Below are positions 8,032 to 17,318 of a stretch of DNA of 19,312 nt, one piece after another. The translations under genes and the position numbers were made by a program. Numbering within the stretch: position 1 is the stretch's first letter; every line of letters begins with the position of its first letter. Source of the stretch: Evernia prunastri (taxonomy: Eukaryota > Ascomycota > Lecanoromycetes > Lecanorales > Parmeliaceae). The stretch lies in the NCBI GenBank assembly GCA_003184365.1, contig NKYR01000241.1, forward strand, positions 440-19,751, given 5' to 3'. The notes under the pieces were generated by a model. The model ran no database searches. It was given only the letters and a program-made list of their open reading frames with translations, and was not told the DNA's origin.

Positions 8032-9088
8032 ATCTAAGTATATAAACTACAAACTAAGACTCTTAGAGAGATATCTTTCGACAAAGATAAGTATCTTATT
8101 AATCTTAATAACTTAGCTTTTAATAGTATTACGTTATTTTTAAAACTATTTATTAACTTATTTAAGATATTTTAAAGAGTTTAAAGTCTCGATAAGTTAT
8201 ATAATCGTAAAGGTATTATATTGCGAGTATTATATATTATAAACGAGATAAGTATTAACTTATAAATTAGATTTATGACGCTATATTAAAATGTAGTTAG
8301 TTCTATAAAAATAGACTCTAATTGCAATCTATACGGCAATTATCTATAATATCTACTATACGATATTTATCTTCTATACGATATTCGTCTAATTTTATTA
8401 TTATAAACTCGTCGTCGATAGAAGAACTTACTTAATTATCTTATTTCTAATATATTTTATCGATCGATTAGATTATTTTTTCGATAGATTTTTTATAATT
8501 ATAATAGCTAGTCTATTTTTATTAATAATTCTATTTAAAATTATATATAATTAATTATACGCGAAAATCTTTAAATAAAAATTTAGATCGACGTACTATA
8601 ATAACTATTTTTACGATTTATTAATAATTATATTAAACGCTAGATTAATAAAATACTAAATTCGTCGAAAGAAAATATATAAGTTATTTAAATTCGACGA
8701 TAATAATAAAATACGCGATATATAGTAACGTTTATCGTTATATTCGTTCTCGAAAATACGATAATTATTAATTTTAATTTGCTTAACTTATAAACGTATA
8801 TTATTATATAAATTAATTATTTATTTTAAATTTCTTAATAGTATAATTATATAATTTTATTTTAATCTTAAATAATATAATAAAAGAACGACGAGTTCGA
8901 AGATATTAATTATTTCGATAAAAAGAAGAAAATAATTTTCTTTGTTAATAACTTAATCGCGATTTTAATAAATAATTTTTATTTTTAAATTTCTTTTAAA
9001 TATTTAAATATTAAATCGAATAACGTTTTTATTAAGAATATAAAGAATTACTTTAGACGTATAAAAATTAGTTAAACGATATAAATTG

Positions 9089-9093
9089 ATATT
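9089..9093. repeat. Target-site duplication ATATT, left
   Basis: ATATT directly before the LTR that starts TGTAATGC at 9094. The same five bases follow the other LTR at 17314-17318. Five bp is the usual length for LTR retrotransposons. Confidence 0.65.
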
Positions 9094-9306
9094 TGTAATG
9101 CTTAACACATACAATTATATAGTGTATATAAAAGTCTTGATTCTATTCTATAAAAAGTGACTGCTTAAGTAGAGAATACTTCGAAGAAATCAATATTAAT
9201 ATAATTTAATCTCTTCTACTTCTTCTAATAAAAGCGATTGATAAAAAACTTCTACGATAATTATAATAGAGATAGTCGATCGAAATCTTCTATAGTAATT
9301 ATAAGT
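9094..9306 (-). repeat. 3' LTR of the gypsy-like element
   Basis: Aligns end to end with 17101-17313. Shared stretches include TGTAATGCTTAA, AAAAGTCTTGATT, ATAAAAAGTGA and GAATACTTCGAAGA. Most differences are transitions. The inner end reads AAGT where the other LTR has AACA, so the terminal CA of this copy is lost or was never there. Confidence 0.78.
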
Positions 9307-9904
9307 TATTAATAATAAAAAAGAAAATTATCGTCTTAATAATATAAAATATTTTTAATATATATTAACTAAAGTCTTCGATAGAGAGTGCGACGATAGT
9401 TTTATTAATTTTTTTATATTTTTAAATAAGATCGAAAGCATTAATCAACTACTTGATTAATATTTATTAATTATTCTATAAATCATATTTTTTTCATTAA
9501 ACGAGATATTAAATTATTACTTATTTGATACGATGGTAGCGACGCTAACGCTTTTTAATTAGACGCTCGATTTTATATTTCTTTATATTATCGACTATTA
9601 TAGAAGACGAAGTCGTAATATAACGATTATACGAATCTAAGAAAGATACGATAATTAATTCGAGATATACGACTAAAATAACGTTATATATCTTTATAAT
9701 AGAAAATAATTTAAATTTGTAAATAAATCGATTAATACGCTTTACGGTCTCGAACAACTCAACGAATTACTATTTAAGCTTCTTAAATTACACGTTCGTT
9801 AATTAATAATCTCGATAAAGATATAAATTAACGTGTTTATCGATCTTAAAGAATATAGACTTATATTTAAAATCGTAGTACTCTTTTATTCTAATAAAAA
9901 TAAA

Positions 9905-9917
9905 GATTAAAGTATTT
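9905..9917. repeat. 13-bp target duplication GATTAAAGTATTT, left copy
   Basis: Perfect copy of 10549-10561. It flanks the LINE insertion on the side of its 3' tail. Confidence 0.92.
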
Positions 9918-9980
9918 GATTGATTGATTGTTTTATACGCCTATGCTAGCTACTTGATGTAAGCTAATGAGGGTAACATT

Positions 9981-10010
9981 AACGCTGAACCAGCTTTACG
10001 GCTGGGCGTT
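9981..10010 (-). other. Stem-loop in the LINE 3' UTR
   Basis: On the - strand, AACGC pairs with GCGTT, and inside it CCAGC pairs with GCTGG around a CGTAAA loop. It may be a reverse-transcriptase recognition structure, as known for some LINE 3' ends. That role is inference. Confidence 0.45.
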
Positions 10011-10017
10011 GAAGAAA

Positions 10018-10036
10018 CCTGAGGGCGAACCTCTGG
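10018..10036 (-). other. Second stem-loop in the LINE 3' UTR
   Basis: CCAGAGG and CCTCAGG flank a 5-nt loop (TTCGC) and pair at six of seven positions with one A-A mismatch. Same possible role as the neighbouring structure at 9981-10010. Confidence 0.45.
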
Positions 10037-10160
10037 ACAAAAACTTCAACTAAACAGTACGCTCTCCCTTCTGCTGTGCTCCTTAGGAGCCCTATTACAC
10101 CACCGCACATCTCTCTACTTCTTTGCGCCGACTCTTCTATTCTCTGACTTTTGTATCTCT

Positions 10161-10192
10161 GATCGCCCCCGCCTCTAGAGGCGGGTACGATC
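10161..10192. other. Long inverted repeat centred on the LINE stop codon
   Basis: Perfect 18-bp palindrome CCCGCCTCTAGAGGCGGG (10168-10185), extended on both sides by GATCG...CGATC after 2-nt interruptions. The TAG stop codon of the LINE ORF (10175-10177, - strand) sits at the centre. In RNA it would form a very stable hairpin at the coding/3' UTR junction. Confidence 0.75.
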
Positions 10193-10546
10193 GCTTCTTC
10201 GTGCGCCCTTTTTGGGCTTAATGGTCTCCTCTACCCCGAGGGGTAGTCTTGACCGTTGGAGTTGTTCGCTGGCCAACTCGAAGCTGTTTAACCAGCCGGA
10301 GTTAACCATCCACCTTGCCGCTACCCGGATCCCTTTGGTCGTGGTCAGCATTGTCTGGAAGTCCCTGGTACCCGCCTCCGCAAGTAGCCGTGGTTTATCC
10401 TCCCGCGATCTCGGACAGAAGAGGAGGATATGCTTGACATCTTGTCTTCTCCATCCGCACCTGCAGTCGGGGTCGATACCTGGAACCCTTATCCTGTTGA
10501 GGAATGCGTTAAGCCCGATTTTGCCGCTTCTCATTTGGACAGCGAC
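10175..10546 (-). pseudogene. C-terminal fragment of LINE ORF2 (Tad clade)
   Basis: An open frame of about 124 codons begins at the truncation point with VAVQMRSGKIGLNAFLNRIR and ends at TAG. It holds the cysteine-histidine motif CRCGWRRQDVKHILLFC (Cx1Cx8Hx4C) and the segment TTTKGIRVAARWMVNSGWL, both typical of the C-terminus of Tad-type LINE polyproteins after the reverse transcriptase and RNase H domains. No catalytic domain is present, so it cannot act on its own. The Met at 10534 is internal to the original protein and is not a true start. Unlike the relic at 947-1341, the Cys and His residues are intact. Confidence 0.88.
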
Positions 10547-10548
10547 CG

Positions 10549-10561
10549 GATTAAAGTATTT
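10549..10561. repeat. 13-bp target duplication GATTAAAGTATTT, right copy
   Basis: Perfect match to 9905-9917, at the 5' (truncated) end of the LINE insertion. Removing 9918-10561 rejoins continuous AT-rich sequence. Confidence 0.92.
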
Positions 10562-10635
10562 TATATATTAATATACTCGAATTAATAAGTAGAGATATAC
10601 TTAGATTGCTTTAAAGAGTAGATCTTAGCTTACGT

Positions 10636-10895
10636 AGTAGTAGCTACGAAAGACTTCAGAGATATTCATATCGCGATAATTCGTTACTCGACGATAGAAG
10701 TCTTTGATAGAAAAATTCTTATATAATTATAAATAGAGATATACGTATTACAATAATTCACTACTCGATGAAAATCGTTAATAAAAATACTAGAGTCGAT
10801 TTAAATAGAGTTAATGCTTACGTAGCTACGAAAGACTTTAAGAATATACGTATCGTAACGATTCGTTGCTCGATAATAAAAGTTTTTAATGAAAA
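10636..10895 (-). repeat. Degenerate repeats inside the gypsy element
   Basis: GTAGCTACGAAAGACTT occurs at about 10641 and again at about 10823. A following segment, AATTCGTTACTCGA at 10679 and GATTCGTTGCTCGA at 10860, has a third copy, AATTCACTACTCGA, at 10755. Spacings are 76 and 105 bp. On the - strand, two of the copies translate to related peptides ending VFRSY, so the repeat may once have been coding. The ACGAAAGACTT core recurs at about 11837, and GAAAGACTT at about 14916. Confidence 0.45.
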
Positions 10896-11356
10896 AAAAT
10901 ATTATAATAGTATCAAAGAATAAAGTCTCTTGCGAAACGATAAGATTATTAAAATCGAGATCATCAACGTCGAGTAGATCTAATAATTCTTTAAATTTAA
11001 ATTTATAAATTATCTTCGTATAAGTTAAACGCGTTAAATTATATTTGATAAAGTTATTAAGCATAATCGAGAGTTATAATAGTATCTTAGATTATTAATT
11101 ATAAGATACGATAAGAATAAAATAGCGAAGAATAATCTTAATTATCTTATTAAATACGATAAAAAAAAGTAAATTAATCTTAAGAAGCTTAAGAAACTGC
11201 TATTATAGCTATTTAATAAACTTTCGATCGCGATTTAAAATAATCGTCTATAATAGATCTTAGTTAAATAACAAAAGTTTTATTAGTAGATAATAGACTT
11301 ATTAAGATTCGTTTTATCTGCTACTATTTAAAATAAGATTAATAAATTTATTAAAC

Positions 11357-11384
11357 TTATCGATTATCGATTATCGATTATCGA
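11357..11384. repeat. (TTATCGA)4 microsatellite
   Basis: Four exact tandem copies of a 7-bp unit within RIP-mutated sequence. Confidence 0.9.
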
Positions 11385-12450
11385 TATAATACAATTAAAA
11401 TCGAAATTATACGATAGTGTTAGAATAAAATCGATCGTTATTATATAAAACGAACGCGAAGAAGTGTAAATTGGCTATAATAATCTATACGATTCGTGTC
11501 GCGAAGTTTAATATAGTTGATAATGAAAATAATATCGTAAATACTTATATAATTTGATGATTATATTAAATATATAGATATTATCGTTCAATTTCTTATA
11601 AAAGCGAGCGTAATCTAAATATCTTATTTCGTTGTAAGCTAATCTAAATACTTTATACTTTAAAGTCTTTAATATATATAATTATATCTCTCGCTCTAAA
11701 TTATCGAGATAAAGTAAATCGTTAATTAATTTATATAATAGTCTAGTAGTATTATTTTTCAAAACGACGTTTACTTTATAATCATTAATATTTTAATTTA
11801 TCTAAATTTATTTTAATAGCTCTTTGCTATTTAACTACGAAAGACTTCGTTAATTAAAATATATTTAAAAAAAGATATCGATAGAATTAAAAATAAAGTC
11901 TTTCTTAAATCGATTTAAATCTAATCTACTTATTAATCGTAATAAGACGTTTAATATAATATTAATTTTATTAAACTTATATCGAAGCTTAATGCGAAAG
12001 CGCTATAGATATTCTAAGACGCGTATAAAACGTAGATTAAGTTTTTCGATAAATATAATATTTATATTACTCTAACGCACGATACTAATAGCTACGAAAT
12101 AATAGATATAAATAACGATAATCTTTATAGTAGCAGCGACTTCGATGAAATAACGTATTTTCTTAATTATTTATATTATATTTATGATTTTTAGTTCTAT
12201 TAATTAATAGCGAATCTCTATTAATAATAGCTATTTGCTAAAAAAAGAATAGATTATATAAATCTTTACTTAAATGCTTCGATAGCAGCGACTATAAAAA
12301 TCTTCGATAGAATATCTCCTACTTTAATAGTCTTTAATAAAAAATTATCTTCTTTAATATGATAAACGTGCGCTTTAAATTCAAACTCTTTACTAATATC
12401 GAGATTTACATATAGTTATCTTTCTAGATTATAATAATATAACATTACAA

Positions 12451-12865
12451 GTATAGGCCCACGAATTCAATTCGTGATGTGTTTTGAGGATTTCGGGGGC
12501 TGATTTCGGGGTCACGCACCCCGGAGGAAGAAAGGTTCGGGGTCTCTCAGAGGTGAAAAACTTTCAAATTAGTATTTATTAATAACTATAATATTTATTC
12601 TAAGAAAAATTGATTTTCTGAATAGCGCATATATATCTTCACAGTTGAAAAAAGAAATATCAAAAATTTGATAGAAAAGTCAAAAGTTATTCAAGTTGCA
12701 AGAAGGCTACACCAAAGTTTTGATGAGAAGGCGCTCGAGAGATCTAGCGGGCTGACTAAGCACGCGATACCTAAAAGCGTAATCAGGTGAAGGTTTACAT
12801 TGGCTGCACATACAAATTGAAGGTATTTTAGCTCAGCCCTACCTTATGTTTTTATATCAACTGAT
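12451..12865. mobile_element. Unclassified element that escaped RIP, copy 1
   Basis: About 415 bp of distinctly less AT-rich sequence inside the gypsy element. Its left edge carries a near-terminal hairpin (CACGAATT-C-AATTCGTG, 12460-12476) and a GC-rich part with repeated TTTCGGGG and a CGGGGT/ACCCCG stem (12507-12523). Its right 173 bp (12693-12865) recur inverted at 19067-19239. Both copies end ...ACTGAT and then diverge. I find no target duplication and no terminal inverted repeat. One frame of the right part gives similar peptides in both copies (SGLT.HAIPKSVIR), but with stops in copy 1, so I do not call it a gene. It might be a short DNA transposon, a SINE-like element or a Helitron end. 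Confidence 0.6.
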
Positions 12866-13288
12866 GATAATCGAGACGAAATTATCTTATAATTAATAAT
12901 AGATATTAATTTTTTTCAATATAAACGTTTGTAAATAAACTTTAACGACTTTAAATTTGCGAGTACTCTTCGTAATACTTTTATAGTTACGATTAAGAAG
13001 TATCTTTCGTTTTTATAAAGACTATACAATAATTAAATAATAAGATACGTATTGTTTGAAATAAGTTATTATCTTAATATATTGCTTTAGAATAGCTAAA
13101 ATACTTAAAAATTTAAGATTACGAATAATTATAAGCTTATCTTTAGAAGTAACTAGATCTAAAATATCGATATATTAATTTAATAGTTATATAAAGAAAT
13201 ATTTAAGAATGACTTTCGTAGATATTAGATAAACAGATAAGATTTGAAAGATTAGAATAAGATATTTAACGTGTTTTTCTAATAAAAT

Positions 13289-13630
13289 AGAGAAGATAAC
13301 GATATCGTTAACGTAAATTCGATAAAGGTAACGAAATAAACGGAGAATTCGATTAATTATTCTTTATATATAGATCGATAAGTTATAATAGTTTATTAAA
13401 AGATGTTAAAAGTCTTTTATTCACGATGCGAAGATACGATTAAACGATATCAATGATAATATTATATTTATTATTGATAAAAGAAAGTAGCGACGTTTAT
13501 TATAGAAATATATATAATACTTTTTAATAATATTATAATTTTCGATTGTAGAGATATAGAATAAGTATCGAAAATAATAATTTTGTTTAGTGCTCTGATA
13601 TTAATAACTACTCGTTTTTTAGAATCGTCG
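13289..13630 (-). pseudogene. Reverse transcriptase remnant of the gypsy-like element
   Basis: On the - strand, about 13630-13460 reads RVVINIRALNK, then TYSISLQSKII, then YISIINVATFFYQ, followed by several stops and YRLIVSSHRE. This follows the order of fungal Ty3/gypsy reverse transcriptases. At 13315-13289, in another frame, comes YVNDIVIFS, the catalytic YVDD box with the first Asp changed to Asn (GAC to AAC, a RIP-type G-to-A change). The protein is dead through stops, at least one frame-changing indel and the loss of a catalytic Asp. Confidence 0.85.
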
Positions 13631-16600
13631 ATAATATTTTTTCATATAACGAACTAAGAGAATAAGAATAATATATTTACAATTGTTTATTTTATGCGAT
13701 CTTATTTATATAGCTTATTAAAAGCTTTATCTATTATCTACTTATCGCGAGAATCGATAGAGTAAACTCGTACTTAATCGACTTTATAGATATTCTTTCA
13801 ATTATCTATTAATGAAATGTTTATTTATTAATTCTCAGATATATTAATAACGTTATTAACATTTTTTTATAAATTAAAGAAAGTTTTAATAATAATAACG
13901 AGTGTCGAGATAATTATAATATTATCGTAAATAATAATATCGATGTAATAAAGAGTTTTGAAGTTTATAAACGATATAATCGTATTAAAGATTGCGATAA
14001 TTTCTAATAATTCTTAAAAAGCTCGTTTAATTAGTAACTTAAATTTATTTCGTTTGAGAAACTTCTTAGTTAAAAGTATATAACTTAAATTAATTTAAAT
14101 CGAATAATATTCTTCTATCTCGTATTCTAATATCTTATTAAATCGAATATAATTATTAAAAATAATCGATAAACTTATATTATTATATATTAGTACGCGC
14201 GAAAGATTGTATTTAATAAGATGAATTAAGAGTCTTAAAGCGTCTAGCTGATTTGATTCGAAGATAAGATCTTAATTCGTTAATAGATCGACGTATTTAA
14301 TAAAAAATATTAGAAATAAACAAGTAGATATAATAAAACGTGCTTTGCTAACAATAATCGCGTCGATTCGAAAACTCTTTATTATTATAAACATTAATAA
14401 GTATCTAAAGATCATCGCATAATTTAATAATAGTTATATTTTTATTAATATCGAAGATAATTGTCTCAGACTTTATGATATCGATATTAATAAGAATTTT
14501 TGTTGATAGATTATTAATAACATATATTTCTCGATAAATTAGCGCGACTTAATCGCTATTATTAAATATATATATAAAAATAATTATATATTCGCATATA
14601 TTATGCTCTCTAATATTAAATTCACGAACTTTAATAAATAAGATTTTCTTGATATCGATATAAAGATCGTTATTATATTTTTTGATGATTTAATTAAAAA
14701 AGATACGATCAATAAGCGATATAATATATTCGATATCGAAGTAGTATTCGTAGAGTTGATTTTAATATATGAATAAGACTTTTATTATTACGAAGCGATA
14801 ATCTCGAAAAGCGAGTTTTAAAGTAAATCGATTTATAATATTAAACTTAATAATTTAAGATATAAGAGTTAAAGCTTTTACTTAAGTAGTAGCAGTAATT
14901 AATTAATTAATTATGAAAGACTTTTGACACTTATCTATAACTAAATATTTATAAAACTTATTATTCAACGCGAAGATATTCTTATAAAATCTATATATAA
15001 TTAATTATTTAGATAACGCGATAAAATATACTTCGACGAAGTTATTTTACTATTTATTATAGTATTTTTTAAAATTAAATTACTCGCTAAAATCTTCGAT
15101 AACTTTATTTTCAAAGTCTTATATAAACGCGTTTTGATAGAAAGTATCTTTATATTATTAATACTCGTTTTAATTATTCAAAGAAGTATTTTCTTAATCT
15201 TCGATAGAAGTATAATAAACTTAAATAAAGAGTTTCTTGTATAAATTTATATTGAAGTCTTTAAAGTCTTAATCTCTTAATTAATAAGTCTAATTAAAAG
15301 ATAAATTTACGTTTTCGTTCGTAAGTTATAACGATATCTTATTTAACGACAATGGACTTTAATATAACTATCGAGATAATTAATTGATATAATTCGAGTT
15401 AAACTTAAATGAAAAGTTTGATTTATTATCGTTGTTATAAGAATTGTTACTTTTATAATAAAATCGAGAATCTTAATAACTTTCTTCTTTTAAACGATAC
15501 GATATTTCATTAAAAGATTAACGAAATTAATATTAATCTTAATAACGTTAATAGTCACTAAGATTATCACGTTATAATAATTTCTTAGATCGATATAAAT
15601 CGACTCTCTTATTAATATAGATTTATTGTTTATATTTATAATTATCGAAGTTTAAATAAGAAATAAGTTTATAGTAAATCGCTTAATAACACGTTATATA
15701 AATATTTAAAGATCGACATCGATATTAATATAGATAAAATTAAGCTGCGAAATAATCTTATTAACGTTAAAATCTTTAATAATACGAAGAATACGCAAAG
15801 TAAATTTTCGTGATTTACGCTTAATTAAAGTATCTCATAGAATATAATTTTTTTATATAAAATATTAATCGTTACGAAAGAGAGTTATTTGAAGCGTTTT
15901 ATAAATAATTTAAATTATTTCTTTAGATCGATATCGTAGCTAATAATACGTCGCTTAGTGTTAAAATTCTAATCACTCTATTAAAATAAGATTTTATCTC
16001 GAAAACTTAATCAAAGATTTTTTTATATTAATTTAGTATTTTACTAGATAAGAATTATTTAGCGCGATTAATTAATAAATAAACGCCTCGAAAGTAGATA
16101 TTCTTTTTAATATGTTTTATAATTAAGTCGATATAAACTATTTTATTATTATAGTGAGAATCGAAAAATTTTAATTCGTTAATATTTTATCTCGAAGTAG
16201 ATATAACTAAAATAAATATATTAAAAATATTATTATCGTTTGAAGAAGTAGAATTGATATTATTTATTCATATAATAGTAGTAATATATACTATCGCTAC
16301 TTATACGATCTCACTAACTATTCTACGAATAACTTTTTTATTTATTATAAATAATAATTTAGAGTTAATTAATTAAACGATCGTAAATAACTTCTTTCGT
16401 AGAATTAATAGAGATTGTTTTTATAATAATAGAAATTAATAAAGACGAGATAAATGATTTAAGTATAGATAATCTTAAACGTATAGAAGTGATTTTTATA
16501 AAAGATAAATCTTATTAATATGCGTATATTATTAATTGCGAAAGTCTTTAATAATCGTGAATTCGATCGTCGAAGATTCGTATAGATCGTTTAAATATAA

Positions 16601-17100
16601 TAATATCGATAGTTTAGTGAGTTGAAAAGTCTAGAAATTCGATCGAGATAGATTGTTTTAATATATAAGCTGTTGTTATAGATAAAATTATCTATTCAAA
16701 ATAAAAATATCTATCGCAAGTATATTTAATAATAAGATTAACTTCGTAAGAAATATCTTATAAATAAACTCGATCGATGATTTTGAAAAATACGTAAATT
16801 TGAAAAATAATTCGAATAAAATTATTATCTAGATGAGATAAAGTAAGAGCGATATTAAATAACGTTACGATAACGACTTACAGTAGACTTCAGATCGATT
16901 TAACAATAAAAACTGCTAAAGACTATTATAACGAATTGACGAAATTAATATATAAATAGTCGTTTAAGTAAATAACGATATTAAGTCATAGCGAAATAGG
17001 TAAACTAAATAAAGAATAATAGATTAATAAGAGATATTTCTGGTGTTAAAGAATTATTAAATAATAAATCTAGTTAATAAAATAAGATATCGCTATTAAT

Positions 17101-17313
17101 TGTAATGCTTAAGATATATAATCATATAGTGTGTGTAAAAGTCTTGATTTTATTTTATAAAAAGTGATTGCTTAAGTAAAGAATACTTCGAAGAGATTAA
17201 TACTAACATAATTTGATCTCTTCTGCTTTTCCTGATAAGAACGATCTATAGAAGATTTCTGCGATAGTCATAGCAGAGATAGTGAATTAAAGCCTTCTGC
17301 AGTGGTCATAACA
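17101..17313 (-). repeat. 5' LTR of the gypsy-like element
   Basis: 213 bp, TGTAATGC...CATAACA on the + strand. It keeps more G and C than the other LTR in its right half (for example CTTCTGCAGTGGTCATAACA), so it is the less damaged copy. In element orientation the interior starts ATTAATAGCG right after it, where a tRNA-primer site is expected; that site is not recognisable after RIP. Confidence 0.8.
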
Positions 17314-17318
17314 ATATT
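17314..17318. repeat. Target-site duplication ATATT, right
   Basis: ATATT directly after the LTR end CATAACA; it matches 9089-9093. Confidence 0.65.

Larger units (their letters stand above)
9918..10548 (-). mobile_element. 5'-truncated Tad-type LINE insertion, not RIP-mutated
   Basis: A 631-bp island of normal composition inside AT-rich sequence, bounded by a perfect 13-bp direct repeat. On the - strand it starts inside ORF2, runs through the stop codon and a 3' UTR, and ends in CAATCAATCAATC. 5' truncation, a tetranucleotide tail and a long target duplication are the marks of target-primed reverse transcription. It lies inside the gypsy element at 9094-17313 and lacks that element's RIP damage, so it arrived later. 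Confidence 0.93.
9094..17313 (-). mobile_element. Ty3/gypsy-like LTR retrotransposon, RIP-inactivated
   Basis: Two direct repeats of 213 bp each (9094-9306 and 17101-17313) align without gaps and are flanked by ATATT on both sides. Read on the - strand, the right LTR starts TGTTATGACC and ends GCATTACA, so it has near-inverted TG...CA ends. A reverse transcriptase remnant on the - strand (about 13289-13630) sets the orientation: the 5' LTR is at 17101-17313 and the 3' LTR at 9094-9306. The total is 8,220 bp; subtracting a 644-bp LINE insertion (with its duplication) and an inserted element of about 415 bp leaves about 7.2 kb, normal for the superfamily. gag and protease should lie in about 13.7-17.1 kb and RNase H plus integrase in about 10.6-13.1 kb, but RIP has erased what I could recognise. 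Confidence 0.8.

Noticed and set aside
9545..9757. 70-codon open frame in AT-rich DNA
   Set aside because: It is composed of Ile, Lys, Tyr and Asn as expected by chance in RIP-mutated sequence, inside the gypsy element.
9958..10022. Hammerhead-like strings (CTAATGA and GAAGAAAC)
   Set aside because: The CUGANGA core is not exact, and the bases beside the would-be core do not pair as stems II and III need. Ordinary LINE 3' UTR stem-loops explain the pairing better.
10212..10571. 119-codon open frame on the + strand
   Set aside because: It is antisense to the LINE ORF2 fragment and runs across the insertion junction into the target duplication.
11341..11390. CRISPR-like short repeats
   Set aside because: Only a 7-bp tandem microsatellite without spacers, in a eukaryotic transposon block.
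12800..12850. TAGCTCAGCCC as a pol III A box of a tRNA-derived SINE
   Set aside because: No B box lies at the right distance downstream, and there is no poly(A) or simple-repeat tail.
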